64,000 nucleotides of DNA, taken from positions 29,703,587 through 29,767,586 of the forward strand of contig OY997653.1 of NCBI GenBank assembly GCA_963921795.1. The letters run 5' to 3'. The notes below the pieces were generated by a model, which saw only the letters and a program-made list of their open reading frames with translations, had not been told where the DNA came from and ran no database searches. Below are positions 1 through 27,909 of the stretch, in pieces. The DNA comes from Nannobrachium achirus (taxonomy: Eukaryota; Chordata; Actinopteri; Myctophiformes; Myctophidae). The position numbers and the translations under genes are program-made. Numbering within the stretch: position 1 is the stretch's first letter; each line of letters begins with the position of its first letter.

Positions 1-3000
1 TTTTGGGACGGTCCCGGGACGTAGGTGAAAAAAGTTAGTCTGGAGCCCTGCTATGAGCGTGTGAAGTTTTGACAAGATATCATGGATGTGTCATAAATGA
101 GGAGACAACATTGCTGGAGGTGATTGTTTGCATGCCCAAAATGCCTGTAATTATTATATCTCATCATTAATGCTGCTAGATGTTTGCACACTTTGAAGTA
201 TCCTCGGCAGAAATTGTCCATGTTCCCTCCACCTTCCTAAATGCATCATTTAAATAGCATGGGTCTAGCTCAAGCACAAAAATATCTTAAAGGGAATGGA
301 AGAAGACACTCTAAAATCATGTTATGTAAAAGACAACCATGACTAATTCAGAGACTTAATACAACCCCTTTGTGCCCAGATACAGTAACCTGGCGTAGCG
401 AAATTGGAGGCAGACGCATCCCCAACGCATACTGTATATACTATGACTAGCTCTGGGCTTCCTGACAAATGTAAGCTGATGGGATTCAACAAGAAGAGGC
501 TGTGTTTGTTTTTAATGAGCTCACACAGAAACGACCATGATGCATTGCATGTCAAGTTAACAGTCTTTACCTAACCTTTTTTGTTTTTGGATGCAGTGGT
601 GGGCTCACTGGGCTGTCAGTTCCAGATTAAGACAACTCCAACTTTTCCTCTCTTCACCCTAAGACAACCTAGTAACCGTGAGGGGGCTATGCAAAAACCT
701 CAAATTCCCCATGCAATTCTTTTATAATCATTAGCATTTCTTTTTAAATGTCAAAGTTTTGACTGGGGTAGAAATGTAAGATAACCTGTGTAGGATATAC
801 TAAAGAACATGTTACTTTTTGTAGCACATGTATATTATTATATTATTAACATTCGCAATTTTCAACCCTTGCACTTGAGGGCAGTGTAAGTGCCCATTGA
901 AATTATAGCGTGATTTAAAGCTATGTAAACTTAATCCACCGATCTGTCATCAGCTATATGGTAATAACAGCTGAAGGAAATAGCACACTGTTTAAGAGGC
1001 CTGTAGCCCTGACAAGGCTATACGGTAGCACGCATGTGCTTGTAAAGGTCACTGGTTAGTTTCTGTGAACCAGGATGTGAATTTATCCAATCCATGTTTC
1101 CCTGTAGTCTGACTGTGAGTTTGGTTTGGAACTGAGGTCCTGAGAATTTGTATTTGTATCAGGAATAGACATGGAGAACATGAGGGTATGTACACTGTAT
1201 GCATGGGTCATTAGCCTATGTGCAATATAAAATATTATAGTTATCCATATACGGTTCAATGAATTATGAATATAAACCGTGCTTGTCAGTTTGTTTTAAT
1301 GTGGTTGAATTTGAAATAGTTTTGTCATATTAGTAGAGGAATGGCAGAGTATGTTGCCCATTTTATATTGATTAATTCATTACTGATGAAGGTCTGAGGA
1401 CTGAAACACTTTCTTTCTGCCATAAATGTTTTAAGTGCAAGTATAGACTGTGTGGGAGAGTATATGTATGCCCCTCTACGCACCTGTCTTTTCTAAGATG
1501 CGTGAAGAATTGGGTTGCACTTGCAACTATCGATCATTATCTTAGTGATTATTCTATTATTGCACCCTTAGCGAAGAACATTGTGTTTTTTTGTTTCTTG
1601 AGAGGGGAATAGTTTAGTTACAATATTCATGTTAGACTGAAGCCTTCAGAAACCTCAATAAACAGGCCCCTTAACTCTAATCTTATTGACTCCTACTACA
1701 TCAAGGCAGGCATTTTAAGTAGCTTTACTGCATAAGTCCCACACTGTGAAGCAGCTGTGATCGTTGTTATAAACTATTGAAAGGAACATAGTCCAACCTC
1801 CATTATGACGTGTTAGAAATGTCTTAATCCATATCCACCTTGATGGAAATAATATGCTTTATATCTTTGTATTGAATTTGTGAAAAGGGTAGTCGCCCTC
1901 AAACCTGACTTATAGTACTTGTCAGCTAGGGAGCAGTTTGCCATGTTAAATAGGATGATATTTCTCCCATTTCTACTCGTACTCCTGTCCAGTAGGGGAT
2001 AATACGGAGTAATGAGGTGTAATTAACTGATGCAGAGGACCTGGTCAGACTTTGATCAGCCAAACTCAGAATAATCACACAGACAGTCCTGTCAATGTAG
2101 CACACCACTTGTATTTGATTAACATGCACACACGCACACACATACAGTACGCACGTAGGTATTCTCCCACTTCTGTAAAGAAATCCTGTATTAAACCTCT
2201 GTGAAGTTGCCAGTGAGTGCTGTTAGTGGTTTGTGTACGATTCCACTGTGTAATCATCGCCTGTGACTTGTGTAATGAGTGAGTAGTACAGTACAGTGGT
2301 TTATTTGTTTGACAATACTGAGTATGAATATCATGCATTATATAGCTTTTTTATATGAACCTAAAAGTACACTGAGCAGGATTTTCCCCTTTGAATAAAC
2401 ATAACCTATTATCCTACACAGTCATATTTATAGTCCATCTGTGATTGCAGAACCCCAGTCATCCATTTCATTCAGACAGGGGGTCTGAATCAGTCGACAT
2501 GTCCTGTTTTTGCCAGAGATAATGTCAGGAAATCTTCTGATTAGCTTGACTGAAACAGAAGTCTTTTCATCTTTTCTTTTCAATTGTTGTGCACAAGACA
2601 TTAGATATCTTATCAAATCCAGTACTATCCCTGGACCCAATCAATGGTTGTTTGACAAGCAACTAGCCAATTACAACATGACTGACTGCATTTGGGTTAT
2701 GGATCTTATCAGCTGACAAGTCTTTCCAGGTTATGGGAACGATATCCCCTGGAAACAAGTGACAGTACCTCAGAGTAGTGGGAATGATATCATTTGGAAT
2801 TGCAGGTGTCCTCAAGTGATATCGGTCAAGTGACTTTATCAGTGAAGTGGCAGAATTGACATTGACTGGCTTCACAGTTGCCAAGTACAAGTATTTCAGC
2901 CGGTTATCAACCCGGTAACAATATTGGCAACGGTGAACTGTAGTTCACACAAAGATTCCATGGACTCCTTTCCAATTCAATTCAAATTAGCTTTATTGAG

Positions 3001-3301
3001 AAAGCATAGGCCTACATTTACATTGCCAAAGCTAGTGTCCAATATGATAAAAAACTGTTGAAAATGGCGAACATATATTCAGTTGGAGGTGATACAGCAT
3101 TGTGTAAACAGAGCCATGTCACATTGCGTTGTTTTACAGTATATATAGCTTTTTGGAACAAATAGCAGCATTTCTTTTTTCTCAATATGATTAAAATAGT
3201 ATACAAAAAAAAGCCTCAGATTTAAAATGTGTTTAAAGGTAGCAGTTCTGTTTATACTGTACTGTATGTGCAGTAGGTCTAGATGTTACTCAATGGTTAG
3301 T

Positions 3302-3640
3302 CTCGCTCTCGCATGGCCAGACTGTTGACTCCGCGATTTGGAAATGCTCCCGTCCCAGTCTGGAATAAGGGAAGAAGAATGATGAGTAACCGGTTAAAGC
3401 AGAAGTGAAGCCTCCTCCTCACTTCCATTTCTGTCTCACATCGCGCACATTTATCATTATATATATATAAAAATCATCTAAGCATATTTACAGTAGCTTG
3501 CTGTTTAGCAGAAATGACATTTTAAAATATATTTTTGTGAATGGAAATTCCAGCTACCATTACTTGCCGTTCAGGAGGTGTGGTTCCAGACTCTATATAG
3601 CATTCGGAGATTGTGGAATAGTTACCTGGCTACACGAGAC
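3302..3640. mobile_element. Insertion flanked by a 15-bp direct repeat
   Basis: TACTCAATGGTTAGT occurs at 3287-3301 and exactly again at 3641-3655. The enclosed 339 bp begins TCTCGCTCTCGCATGGCCAG and ends GGCTACACGAGAC, so it has short imperfect inverted ends (GTCTCG). A 15-bp duplication is more typical of target-primed retroposition than of cut-and-paste elements. No internal RNA polymerase III promoter is obvious. Confidence 0.6.
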
Positions 3641-4046
3641 TACTCAATGGTTAGTAGTACTTTAGAGTGGTTGTATTCCATCCTCTAGCCTTCTTTTATC
3701 GCAACAGTTCTTGCTGCTGTGTTCGCACATTGTTGGATAGAGGGTATGCGTGTGACATCATCATCATACCCGGAAGTTATCCGGCGACGCTTACTGAGTG
3801 GCAAAAAAGTACTTTCTCGCCTTGACAGCCCATACATCCAAAAAGAAAATTCCTATCTGATTCATTAAATGACATTAAACTCACTTTGCCACTCAATTTG
3901 CCATTCACTTTATGCATGCGCATACTCTCTATTTCTCCCAGTAGGTATGGCAGTTTTTTGTCGTTTGTCATGTTTTTCAACTCACTTTGGGTGTGTGTAA
4001 TCTGTGTCTGATGTCTTGGTATAGTGGGCATTCGAAATCTCTTGAA

Positions 4047-4160
4047 ATTAAAGGGATAGTTCATCCAATTTCTATAAATTAAATTCTATTGATTACTCAC
4101 CCCATGGAGACGAATTCATGGATATTATTTTTGTTTTTGTCGCATTCCTAAGCCAATAAT
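4047..4160 (+). mobile_element. Left half of a TTAA MITE
   Basis: The sequence ATTAAAGGGATAGTTCATCC, then a segment with CTATTGATTACTC and CCATGGAGAC, matches the left half of the complete element at 27589-27909. The right half is missing. Confidence 0.55.
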
Positions 4161-5771
4161 TTGATGACCAGCAGTGGTTTCCTATGGAGACACAAAGAGC
4201 TGCTTTGTTCCCTATGGAGACACAAAGAGTAAAGTGCAGCTACAAATTAGTGAAATAATAATACAGTTGTACAGTAAGAGTATAAAACGGTATTGCAACA
4301 TCAACTGATGCATTCAAAATACAAAATTATTGATTACTGTCTGCACCGATAACGATACCAGCATTTTAAGCAGCTTTTCCGATACTGGTATCGGTATTCG
4401 AACTCTAGTTCCAGTCAGACTGGTCCCTCCAACTGACATTCCCCTTTAAGAACAACTCAACAGTAATTGTTGAAAGATTTTACAGTGTTGCCCACTAACT
4501 GACCGACTTAACACTCTAGACGTCCATGGCGTTATCTTCACTTTCCTCGGAGATGATAAGCTGCCTTTTATGGCCATTTGAACACCCATCGCTTTGCAAC
4601 GTTAGCTGTATGGGAAGGACATGGGTCTAGTTCTGTTTAAACCCCCTCTTCTAGGGGAAGCTGACTGCTCAGGAATATTTCATTCATTTTGCTCATCCAG
4701 ATTCATCAAGTTGGCCTGGGATTTGTACCATGGGTGCTTTCTTAACCACTAGTCTACTGTAATGACATTTGCAACTTCCAAAATAAAGGAAACTTTTCAT
4801 GCCTCCATAAATGAGGCATATACGCCTAAAGCAAATGGTTAGCCTAGTGAGGCAATCATATTTTCACATTATGGTTAAATGTCTACCTTTTATTAGCCGA
4901 TATACTTAATCATTGACAGCACGTGAGTTATAAGAAACAGGATTAAGTAGAACAGAGGCCACGTGCGTGGGGCTGTTAATCTGGGAAGTTGTGTTATTGT
5001 TCCGAATGAGAAGCAGGTTATCTGTTGGCCATCATAATCTGTGAAGTCAATGATGTGATAACCATGCTGTTTTATCTATAATTTAAATGACTTGCTTTGA
5101 CTTTATCTCAAATGGACCAAACTACATGGCCTACTTGTTTCAATCTGTTAAAGTGACAGAGAGTTCGGTTTAGTTTATAATTTTGCACAATGATAAAGAA
5201 TAGACTATAGGTCTATAATCCCTGCTACAGTAGTTACACCAAAACAAAAAAAACTTCAAGTGAAACAAATGGAGTACCAAAAAAATAAAAGCTACATATT
5301 TAATTTTTTCCAAAGTTTTCTGTAGGGTTTATACTGCATAATTTCCATGGAAATCCAGCTACTAGGTTTGAGATATTGTATTAAGGAATAAAATATGAGG
5401 AAGTAGAATATTTGGCCTAATGATGGTAATGATGGAAGTTAAAGACATTAATAGTAAATTCCATTGCAATCCAGTTATTCAACTTCAAAATGTTCTTTAA
5501 CAAAGTGTTGTTTACGATCCAGGTGACGAGGCTTGTGAAGATAAAAAGAAAAGCAATTTGACAAAGCACTGGTGATCACACCCAAAATCATTGTGCACGT
5601 GAGATTTTAAGACACAAAACATGCAATAAAGTTTGAGACTCACGATGGTTATTGATTAGCTTGGAGAGAGTATAATGAGTGATCATGTTGACCATAGCCT
5701 GTTCCACAACTGAAATTGTAATTTTTATATTACCTTATTATGTTTTTGTATTGTACTTGTATGCTTTACAT

Positions 5772-6118
5772 CGCTGGTTCCCAAACACTGGGCTCAGGAT
5801 CCACATTTTGGATCACATTTTGACCCTTAGTTTTTGGTTTCCAACATTTTGGTTTTAATTATTATTATTTCAAAACATTCCCAAAAAGCAAAAATTTGAA
5901 TGAATTAAAAACTAAATTCAATGATTTTTGCAATACTTTTGTGAAGAAATCAAAGAAAAATCTAAGAACAAAAATGTAATTCCAAATGTAGTGAAAATAT
6001 CCAATCTAAAGCAACGTGTTGTGAGCTTGTAGATTGACTGTTTTCACTAGTTTGGGTCCTGGGCAAACGTATATTTTCTCATTTGGGTGAATTGGGTCAT
6101 GAAGTTTGGGAACCACTG
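5772..6118. mobile_element. hAT-like MITE with decayed palindromic core
   Basis: An 8-bp duplication CTTTACAT flanks the element at 5764-5771 and 6119-6126. Ends are CGCTGGTTCCCAAAC and GTTTGGGAACCACTG. The palindromic core at 5991-6047 keeps its right arm (GTTGTGAGCTTGTAGATT) while the left arm is degraded. Confidence 0.8.
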
Positions 6119-6609
6119 CTTTACATTACTTGCAATCTGGCACAGTATGCTGTACCAACATGCTTTAACAAATAAAGTCTTAGAATTCTTTAGTCTTCCA
6201 GTCCCGTCCTCCGGCAGTTACTGCCTGAACCCCTAGAGACGGCTGTTATAACACTTTGAAAAGAGCTAGCTGTGAGACACTGGACATAGTTACGTTTACT
6301 TTAATATGTGAGCTATGCAACACTGTTGTGGTGCTCGCATGAACGCCATGGGAAGAAGACACAAATATCGCCTTGCTGTTAACAGAAAGATTTATGTGAG
6401 AACGCCAAGGCTCTCGGTTGTGACTCGCTTGTACAAATACAAGATGGGGTCGGGTTTTGTTTGGGTTAGGTGTTTTCGATTCAGAAGAAAAGAGACAAGG
6501 GCTTTGGGATTGATTGTTTTGGTAATTATATCTGCCATAGGAGTAACGTGACATGCCATTTTGCTTATCTTGCCTGTGCGGTGTGTGTATTATGTTGCAG
6601 ATCTCACCC

Positions 6610-6722
6610 ATTGCCCTCGCAGCAGGCGATGATTGGTGGTTGTGGGTGAGGCACTCCCCTCTGAGGAGAGTTAAGTCAAAGCTGTCTGGGACAGCCAGCC
6701 CACAGCCGACACTACTGAACAG
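6610..6722 (+). other. slc5a6: Candidate non-coding first exon of slc5a6
   Basis: The sequence ends in a strong splice donor (CAG followed by GTAAGACC) 1.26 kb upstream of the start codon and has no long open frame. Several possible acceptors lie before the coding exon, after 7810, 7849 and 7937. The 5' boundary is a guess; transcript data would settle it. Confidence 0.3.
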
Positions 6723-7227
6723 GTAAGACCATTCAAGTCATCTGTCTATCTCTCTCTCTCTCTCTCTCTGTGTTTGACAAGCTTATGCTCCGTCGTACGA
6801 CAGAGCACAAATCAAGCATCATACACACAAATTTGGAATGATATCTTACTGTTTTTTGTTCAGTTTTTCCCAGAAGAAATATGTGAATGTCATATGATGG
6901 GCAATGAGTTTGAGGGCTTTTTTTATTCATACCTACTGTAACACCAAAACTAGGATGGAAAAATGTGACGCCAACACTTCAGATGTGTGCCGTTTCAACA
7001 TGTTAAACCTGTCTACCTCATTTGATGTAAAACCACAGTTTTTAATACTTGAATAAGAAATTACACTGCGTAGCAGAATCTCTGGCTGCACTATTATCAT
7101 CCATGTGGAACTATACAACATTGAATTAGAATCTTTGTGAAGGACATTGTGGGTCTTACAGTAGGCATTAGAAGAGCTATTGTATTGAAGGCATGTACGG
7201 GAGAGAGTGTTTATGATGTGACTTGGC

Positions 7228-7398
<171 letters not shown>

Positions 7399-7978
7399 GT
7401 CGGTTTTGTGTGTCCTCCTCGGGTCGTTCTGCCCCGATGCACTCTGAGCTACACACGGGATGCATGCATGACATAGATGACCACCAAATGTGTGTGTGTG
7501 TGTGCACTGCACGTGTTTGTGTGAAATGTCCAACTGATTAACTTTTTTATTGTTCTTTTCATAGCCGGCAAATTTCAAGGGTATGTTGTTGCAACGGTGT
7601 CAAAACACACTTTGTTTAAGACCAGAGAAACCTTTGTACTGCACATGGAAGCTAAACGTCTCTCTCTATCTCTCTCCCTCCCTCCCTCCCTCCCCCATCT
7701 CTTTCTCATTCACCCTATACAACTCTCCGTCTCATACATACTCTCTCTCATTATATGACACTCTTTATGCCATTGTCTCTCACATACACCATTGCTGTGT
7801 TTTGCCTCAGTCCTTCTGTCTCTCTCTCTTTCCATGTTGTACGTCCAGTGTGTATCCCTATGGATGAAGCACTTCCCTCCCCTCATTGATAAGACCTAGA
7901 GGCCTTTCAACAGCCTTTTATCTTCCACCACTACCCCAGCCTTCCCGCCCCCCACCCCTCTCAACACCCTGCGGCATC

Positions 7979-22214
<14,236 letters not shown>

Positions 22215-23298
22215 TGCTCTCCTGCTTCTATAGATGTACTGTATACACACAAACACACGCACATAAACAAAAACTAGTCCAAGCTGCTTTAATGGACGTT
22301 TGCGAAGCAGCATAAAGCCCTGAAGTGTTTCAGGAGCATAGGATTTGTTTGGAAGAAACTGGAAATTAGATTTCATCCCACATAATGTCGAGGGTGATAC
22401 CACCAATAATTTGCAGTATATTTTAAATGTGAAGAAGGTAATGGCGAAAGGAGCTCATGGCCACCTTGGCTAGCCATGAGTAGAACATAATTGCGTCAAA
22501 GGCGATATCACCGTTACTTATCTTCGATGATAACCCACTGGTGCTCCCAACTTATAAATACTGGTATGGCAATGGATGCCACAATGCCAGCGCTCAGTCA
22601 GATGAAAATAACAAAACGTGAATGCAGATAGCTAGAGGGACACAATGTCTCTACGTTCATCATTCTGCGTTATGTGCACAGATTACCCTTGACTTAACCA
22701 AAAGCTTTCATGGTTCTGTCATGTGTCCAGTGGTCGTTTAACTAGTCGGTTATTTAACTTGCGCACAATGTACTGAGTATGGATGGATCGCAAATCATCA
22801 TGCTTGACATAAGTAAACGAATCAGGTTATGAATATATAATAACTGAGACATGTACATAAAACATACTATTATTTTTGTAGAGGTAACAGACACACAATC
22901 TATATGTAAGAGAATATAATATAAAAAGATAATTACTTCCCATTTGACTGAAACTTGACTGGAAGCACAACCTATTTTGATGTTATTGTGACAGCCTTTG
23001 TTTGTGTGGTGTGTGCTTGCTTTACATGGCCTTGGTTCAATATTTGCCTTCCCAGCTGCTACAGCAATTTAAAAAACAATAACAATACATTCAAAACTAC
23101 ATAGGGTTCCAATAAGGGCAAAAATGGCGTGCCAAAGCTGCAAGATTCTACAGTATATGGTAAAAAAAATATGGCATCTCATCTGACATTTCCAAATAGA
23201 AAAGTACATTACAGTATGTCAGGAGCAAACCTGAGAGACTTATAGAGTGTGCAGTTTGTTATACCCATGGCATAAACATGCACATGAACCCTAGTCGA

Positions 23299-23304
23299 AA
23301 TAAA
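23299..23304 (+). terminator. Candidate poly(A) signal for slc5a6
   Basis: An AATAAA hexamer lies about 1.1 kb after the stop codon in A/T-rich sequence. Several other hexamers follow, so the true 3' end is uncertain. Confidence 0.25.
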
Positions 23305-23738
23305 GTGCAAAGAAAACAAGTGCGAATAAGTAACTAGGATAGGGATAGCTACAGTATGTTTTATTATTCTATTACACAAACTGAATAACCATCAACACCT
23401 GTTTGTAGCAGATGAACAAGACTAATGCTAATGCCTTGAGCGATTTGTTCAAGGTAACACTGAGGACATGCTACAACTCTGCCATTTTAAGTTTCCTATT
23501 TTGCAGCCACAGCCCATCGTTTGACAGTTTAGTTTCATGCCAAGGTGTCAAACCTTGAAACGTTGACAGTGTCTTTGATTGCCATTAAGCCTGATTTGTA
23601 TTTTCACCATATTTTGAAACAGTGTAGATCAGTGGCTCTCAGGTCGCAGCCTGAAAAAGTTAAGAACCACTGGTGTAGATCATGGGTTTTCTGCAACACA
23701 GTGCGCAATCAACCATAAAACAAACTTTGGCTTTAGAT

Positions 23739-24088
23739 CAGTGGTTCCCAAACTTTTTAGCCCAAGACCCAAAAGAGAAATTTGTCCAGGACCAAAACTA
23801 ATGAAAACAGCAGATCTACAAGCTCACAACGTGGCACGGATATTTTCACTAGTTATTAAACATTTGTATTCTAGTTCATGGAATTTCTTTAATTTTTCTT
23901 TGATTTCTTCATGATATAAATAATATAATTTAGATTTTAATTCATAAAAAAATGTTTATTGAAAATGTTTTTAATAATAATAATAATTAAAAAACTAAAT
24001 GTAGGAAACAAAAAACAAAACAAAAGGACCCATAAAAATCTGTCTGTGACCCACAAACGGGTCCCGACCCACTATTTGGGAAACAGAG
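23739..24088. mobile_element. hAT-like MITE with half palindrome
   Basis: CTTTAGAT is duplicated at 23731-23738 and 24089-24096. The left end is CAGTGGTTCCCAAAC; the right end has decayed. The left palindrome arm (AGCAGATCTACAAGCTCACA at about 23808) is present; the right arm is gone. Confidence 0.75.
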
Positions 24089-24905
24089 CTTTAGATGCAC
24101 TGCAGCACATATGGCTTGGCCGCCTCGATTGCCCTGGCATTGGGACTTAAATGTATGCTGCTGCATGTAAGAAAGAAGGCCTTTGCATTCTTCTTTTACA
24201 TGTGGTTAACGCTGGAATTACTTGCTCTCCATGAAAGCATAGAAGAACACAGCACTTCTCAAATAAATAACAAAAGCAGCCATCCTGAACCGCTTGAGAT
24301 GGACCTAACATACTTGTATTACGTTTGGCGGTTTCTTGCCGTTTTATGATGTCTGTGGTGTTTGTTGAGAGTTAAAAGAAGAAAAGACGATCCACCCACC
24401 TTGAACCGAAAAGAGTTTTGTACATGTAATATCTTTGTATAAGTGCCAGTCTTGATGATGTACTGCCAGTGTCGATATCTGTGATTTTATTTGGGGTAAT
24501 GATGACGTGTGCAATTTTGAGTATGTGCTGTACATGTGAGTTTATAATGTTCTTATTGTTATGAACCTGGGGCCTGCTGTGCTGAAGGTTTGTATTGGTT
24601 GTCATTTTAAGTGTTCATTAACATCTATTTTTTGGAAGCTCGTAGAATTCTAGACCAGCTTGGTGGTCACTGGTCACCCGTGCCCCATGTTACATATGCC
24701 ATCCCATGTCAATGTAAACGTATGTACACATGCAGTAAGTGATGTCTTTTGCAACGGTGTCATAATGGACCCCGATGCCGTTTCTATTATGATGGTTTGA
24801 CCCCAGTAGTGTTTTTTTTATATAGTATTCACGCTGTGAAGGCCAAACTTGCCTTGCTTTACACCTGGTCCCCAAAGAGTTCACTTTACTTGAGGGGCCC
24901 TATTC

Positions 24906-25100
24906 TCGTCCATGCCTTACCCCTTATCCCTAAACTCTTTTGCCATTTTTTACTATTTTGAAAAACAAATATTTCAAATAGCTGATCTACAAGCTCACAA
25001 CGTGTCGATGTAGATCGGCTATTTCAAGTATTTTAAAATGTTTTTCAAAATATTAAAAAAAGGCAAAGAAGTTTAGGGATAAGGAGTAAGGCATGGACGA
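24906..25100. repeat. Long palindrome, about 90-bp arms, centred on the shared core
   Basis: The left arm starts TCGTCCATGCCTTACCCCTT and the right arm ends AAGGAGTAAGGCATGGACGA. The arms match with few differences down to a central ATAGCTGATCTACAAGCTCA, CGATGTAGATCGGCTAT at 24978-25023. It is the most extended version of the core and its flanking inverted repeat in the window. Confidence 0.85.
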
Positions 25101-27238
25101 AAATATAGCTTGAGTTCTTTGACCTTTTAATGTCTACAGTTATACATCAGCAGATAACCTATTTATGTTGTAGATATAGAACACTAACAAAACACTAACA
25201 AAAAATAATTTAAAGACAGCCAAAGTGCTTAGGTCAGGCATATTTCAATGCTACATGTGTTGATATCATGTGTTGTATTAACTAACATACACGTGTTAAA
25301 TAATAACACGTTCCAAACTAGACACTCAGTTCTCATGAAAGCAGCACATGTTTCCTACAAGGGTTAATAGTAATATATAAATGTTAGGAACCTTAAAAAA
25401 GTAGCTTTGGTCCTGTGGCCAAAATGCCTTAATTTTAACTGAATGTGTATGTATTTTTAAATGGAGTCGTTGAGTTGTTGAAATTGAACTTCCGCCATAG
25501 CCATCATGGAGTTAGATTTGAACAGCTAAGCTGGAGATGGACATAGTTGTTTACTTGGTCTTTAATCTCATAGTCGTGCCTCGATCCTTCCAGTTTCCCA
25601 GTTTGTGATCTATAATATTGTTGACATTTTACTTCTTTTTACGTTTTCTTTTTTACATTTTAAGGCAGGTTTGCTGTAGTGGAAGTGCTACACTTAGATC
25701 CTTGATGCTGTTTATCACTCTCCTTACACATCTGTAAGGATTTATACTTAAAGACACATGTGGATGGAAGAACATAATGGAAAAACATTGGGACATCTAT
25801 CCCATTTTAAAACCATGTAAGTGCCAGTCCATTATGTGGGCAAAAGACATGCTTTCACCTGTTCCTTCATCCCAAGACTGAGAAATACCTCTATTTTTCC
25901 AAAGCATATAGAATAATGATGTAATTTCATCCATTTTTTGATAGTCATGTTTTTTACCCAAAAGAAAATATATTGTTGATCACGTTTGTAATATATTTTC
26001 ACCTAAAGCCTAATGTACATTTCAATAGTTGAGATGTAGTTTCAGTCGTGAGATTCTATATGCAAGAACCATCAAATGTTTTTATGTGAATGACAAAACG
26101 TAGAACTGGTGTTGTAGCAATGGGTGGCTACACATCATGGATGGCTACTGACAAAGCTGGCATACTGCGTGTTGGCATTAGCACTGTGCAACAGGAGAAA
26201 TTACAATTTTTCCATAAACCAACATTATCCAACATTAGGCAAATGTTGGTTAGTCAGCTTTTTAAAATCAGGGCTACACACCATATTCTAAACATCGCAT
26301 TCACAGTCGATTACAACATTTTGATGGTTCCAAGTGTTTTAAGTAGTTTTGAATTACATCCTGTACCACTTATGTACTTGTGTTCCATTTTATGGATACA
26401 ATTTCATAATATTGAATCCTTCTTGTTTTTCTTTTCTTACCTGAAATTACTTGAAGTGTATGCCTATAAATGATACATAGACCTCTTTCAAATCGACGTG
26501 ATGGTCACTGCTACGTCATTAAATGCTGAGAGATACTTACTTTTATCAATGACTCATGGCGGCAAGAGATAACATTTTACAAGCCCTGATTGGGTTGAGC
26601 ACTGTGACTTTTATGAAATTGAGATGCATGTCATAGCACATGTATTTGTAGGCTACTATTAAAATAATTTCACTGAAGCCATTATTTTTATTAAAGAAAA
26701 AGTCAACGCATGCACTGAACTTGCTTGAGATAATATTAAACACAATCGTTTTTTCTACCTGATCTGAGGAAAGCATGGCACTTAGTAATTTTTCCATCGG
26801 TGATAAATATCATGATCCCGAATGATATTTATTATCCTGTCGATTCTGTTCTCCCACTCATGAGAATTCTTTCTTGTATGCATTCCAAAAAACTAAAAAG
26901 TACCCATAAGCACTGAAGCCGTGGTGGCTACTCTGCTTTGGCTGTGCCTTCATATTATGATCTCTGCATTGTGAAATTATGATTTTCTTATTGAATTGTT
27001 GGTTTTGATGAAAGTATTTATTTCCACTCTATCCTATTGATGAAAGTATTTCTTTCCACTCTGTCCTATTCCCCCATTTATACATTTTAAGAGATGGTCT
27101 TGGATACTGTGGAGCCAGAAGAAAATCAGAGGAAATCATAATTTATCCTGCACCAAAATGAAGATATGTGTATTTAAATATATTTTGTTTGCACAAATCT
27201 TACAATGCCGCCACAACTGCACAATAATTGAAGGATTG

Positions 27239-27464
27239 ACCACTTAAACCCCATGTATTTAGTTGACCATGGACCCTCAGGTCTCCATCTTTGCCCCACG
27301 CCCTCCCTTTTTCCTTCTACATCAAGTTTTTTCAGCAAAAATAGCCGATCTACAAGCTCACAGTGCTTTATGAGCTTGTAGACCTGCTATTTTTGCTGAA
27401 TGTTTGCCTGATTTTGTTGAACACTCACCACTAAGGTTGAATGAAGTAAAGGGGTTCAAGTGGT
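27239..27464. mobile_element. Free-standing inner element with palindromic core
   Basis: Ends are ACCACTTAAACCCC and GGGGTTCAAGTGGT, the same boundaries seen around the core inside the GGGTCTTCAAC MITEs. The core at 27331-27400 sits in the 15-bp flanking inverted repeat TTCAGCAAAAATAGC. Confidence 0.7.
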
Positions 27465-27588
27465 TTAGGTAAATCCAGCCCTACATACTGTAAGCTTTTA
27501 TAGCTTCTCAGGTGCAGGTGTGAATGAGTTGCTCCCACAGTCCTACTTTACTCCTCATGCGTACCAGGCTGCACAAAATCATGAGAAC

Positions 27589-27909
27589 TCAAAGGAGTAG
27601 TTCACCCCCAAAATGACTTTTTTTCTATTGATTACTCGTGCCATGGAGACTTGGGTTCAATAATATTTTTTTGTATTTGTCGCATTCAAAAGACAAAAAA
27701 AGTATTATTGTAAATTTACCCCCATTGATTCTGGATGGGGACCCAAATACATACGGGTCCCCATCCGGAATCAATGGGGGCAAATTTGTTGTAATCAAAT
27801 TATTGTCTTAGGAATGCGAAAAATACAAAAGAATATGTATTGAACTCAAGTCTCCATGGCAAAGTAATCAATAGAAAAAAGTCATTTTGGGCGTGAACTA
27901 CTCCTTTAA
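27589..27909. mobile_element. TTAA MITE with long terminal inverted repeats
   Basis: Ends are AAAGGAGTAGTTCACCCCCA and its near-complement; the right flank is TTAA and the left is TCAA. Arms continue through CTATTGATTACT and CCATGGAGACTTG to a central perfect hairpin around GGGTCCCCATCC and its mate. TTAA duplication suggests piggyBac-class mobilisation, which is inferred. Confidence 0.8.

Larger units (their letters stand above)
1..5771. other. Upstream sequence without a recognisable gene
   Basis: The open frames here are short, lack splice-consistent neighbours and match no family I know. The stretch includes a retroposon-like tail near 2967-3010 (CAATTCAAATTAGCTTTATTG), a 15-bp-TSD insertion at 3302-3640, a half copy of a TTAA element near 4047-4160, and a short tandem duplication of CCTATGGAGACACAAAGAG near 4180-4230. 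Confidence 0.5.
22215..27238. other. slc5a6 3' UTR and flank; no further gene seen
   Basis: This A/T-rich stretch follows the slc5a6 stop. Short frames have no recognisable product. It contains a hAT-like MITE (23739-24088) and a long palindrome (24906-25100). Confidence 0.5.

Noticed and set aside
6246..6611. Overlapping open frames on both strands (121 aa minus, 78 aa plus)
   Set aside because: No recognisable domain, no splice partners; location just before the candidate slc5a6 first exon suggests non-coding promoter sequence.
7886..7978. Extending slc5a6 upstream from the ATG at 7979
   Set aside because: The open frame continues upstream only through a TTG codon and a proline-rich stretch containing possible splice acceptors; the ATG at 7979 is the first in-frame ATG.
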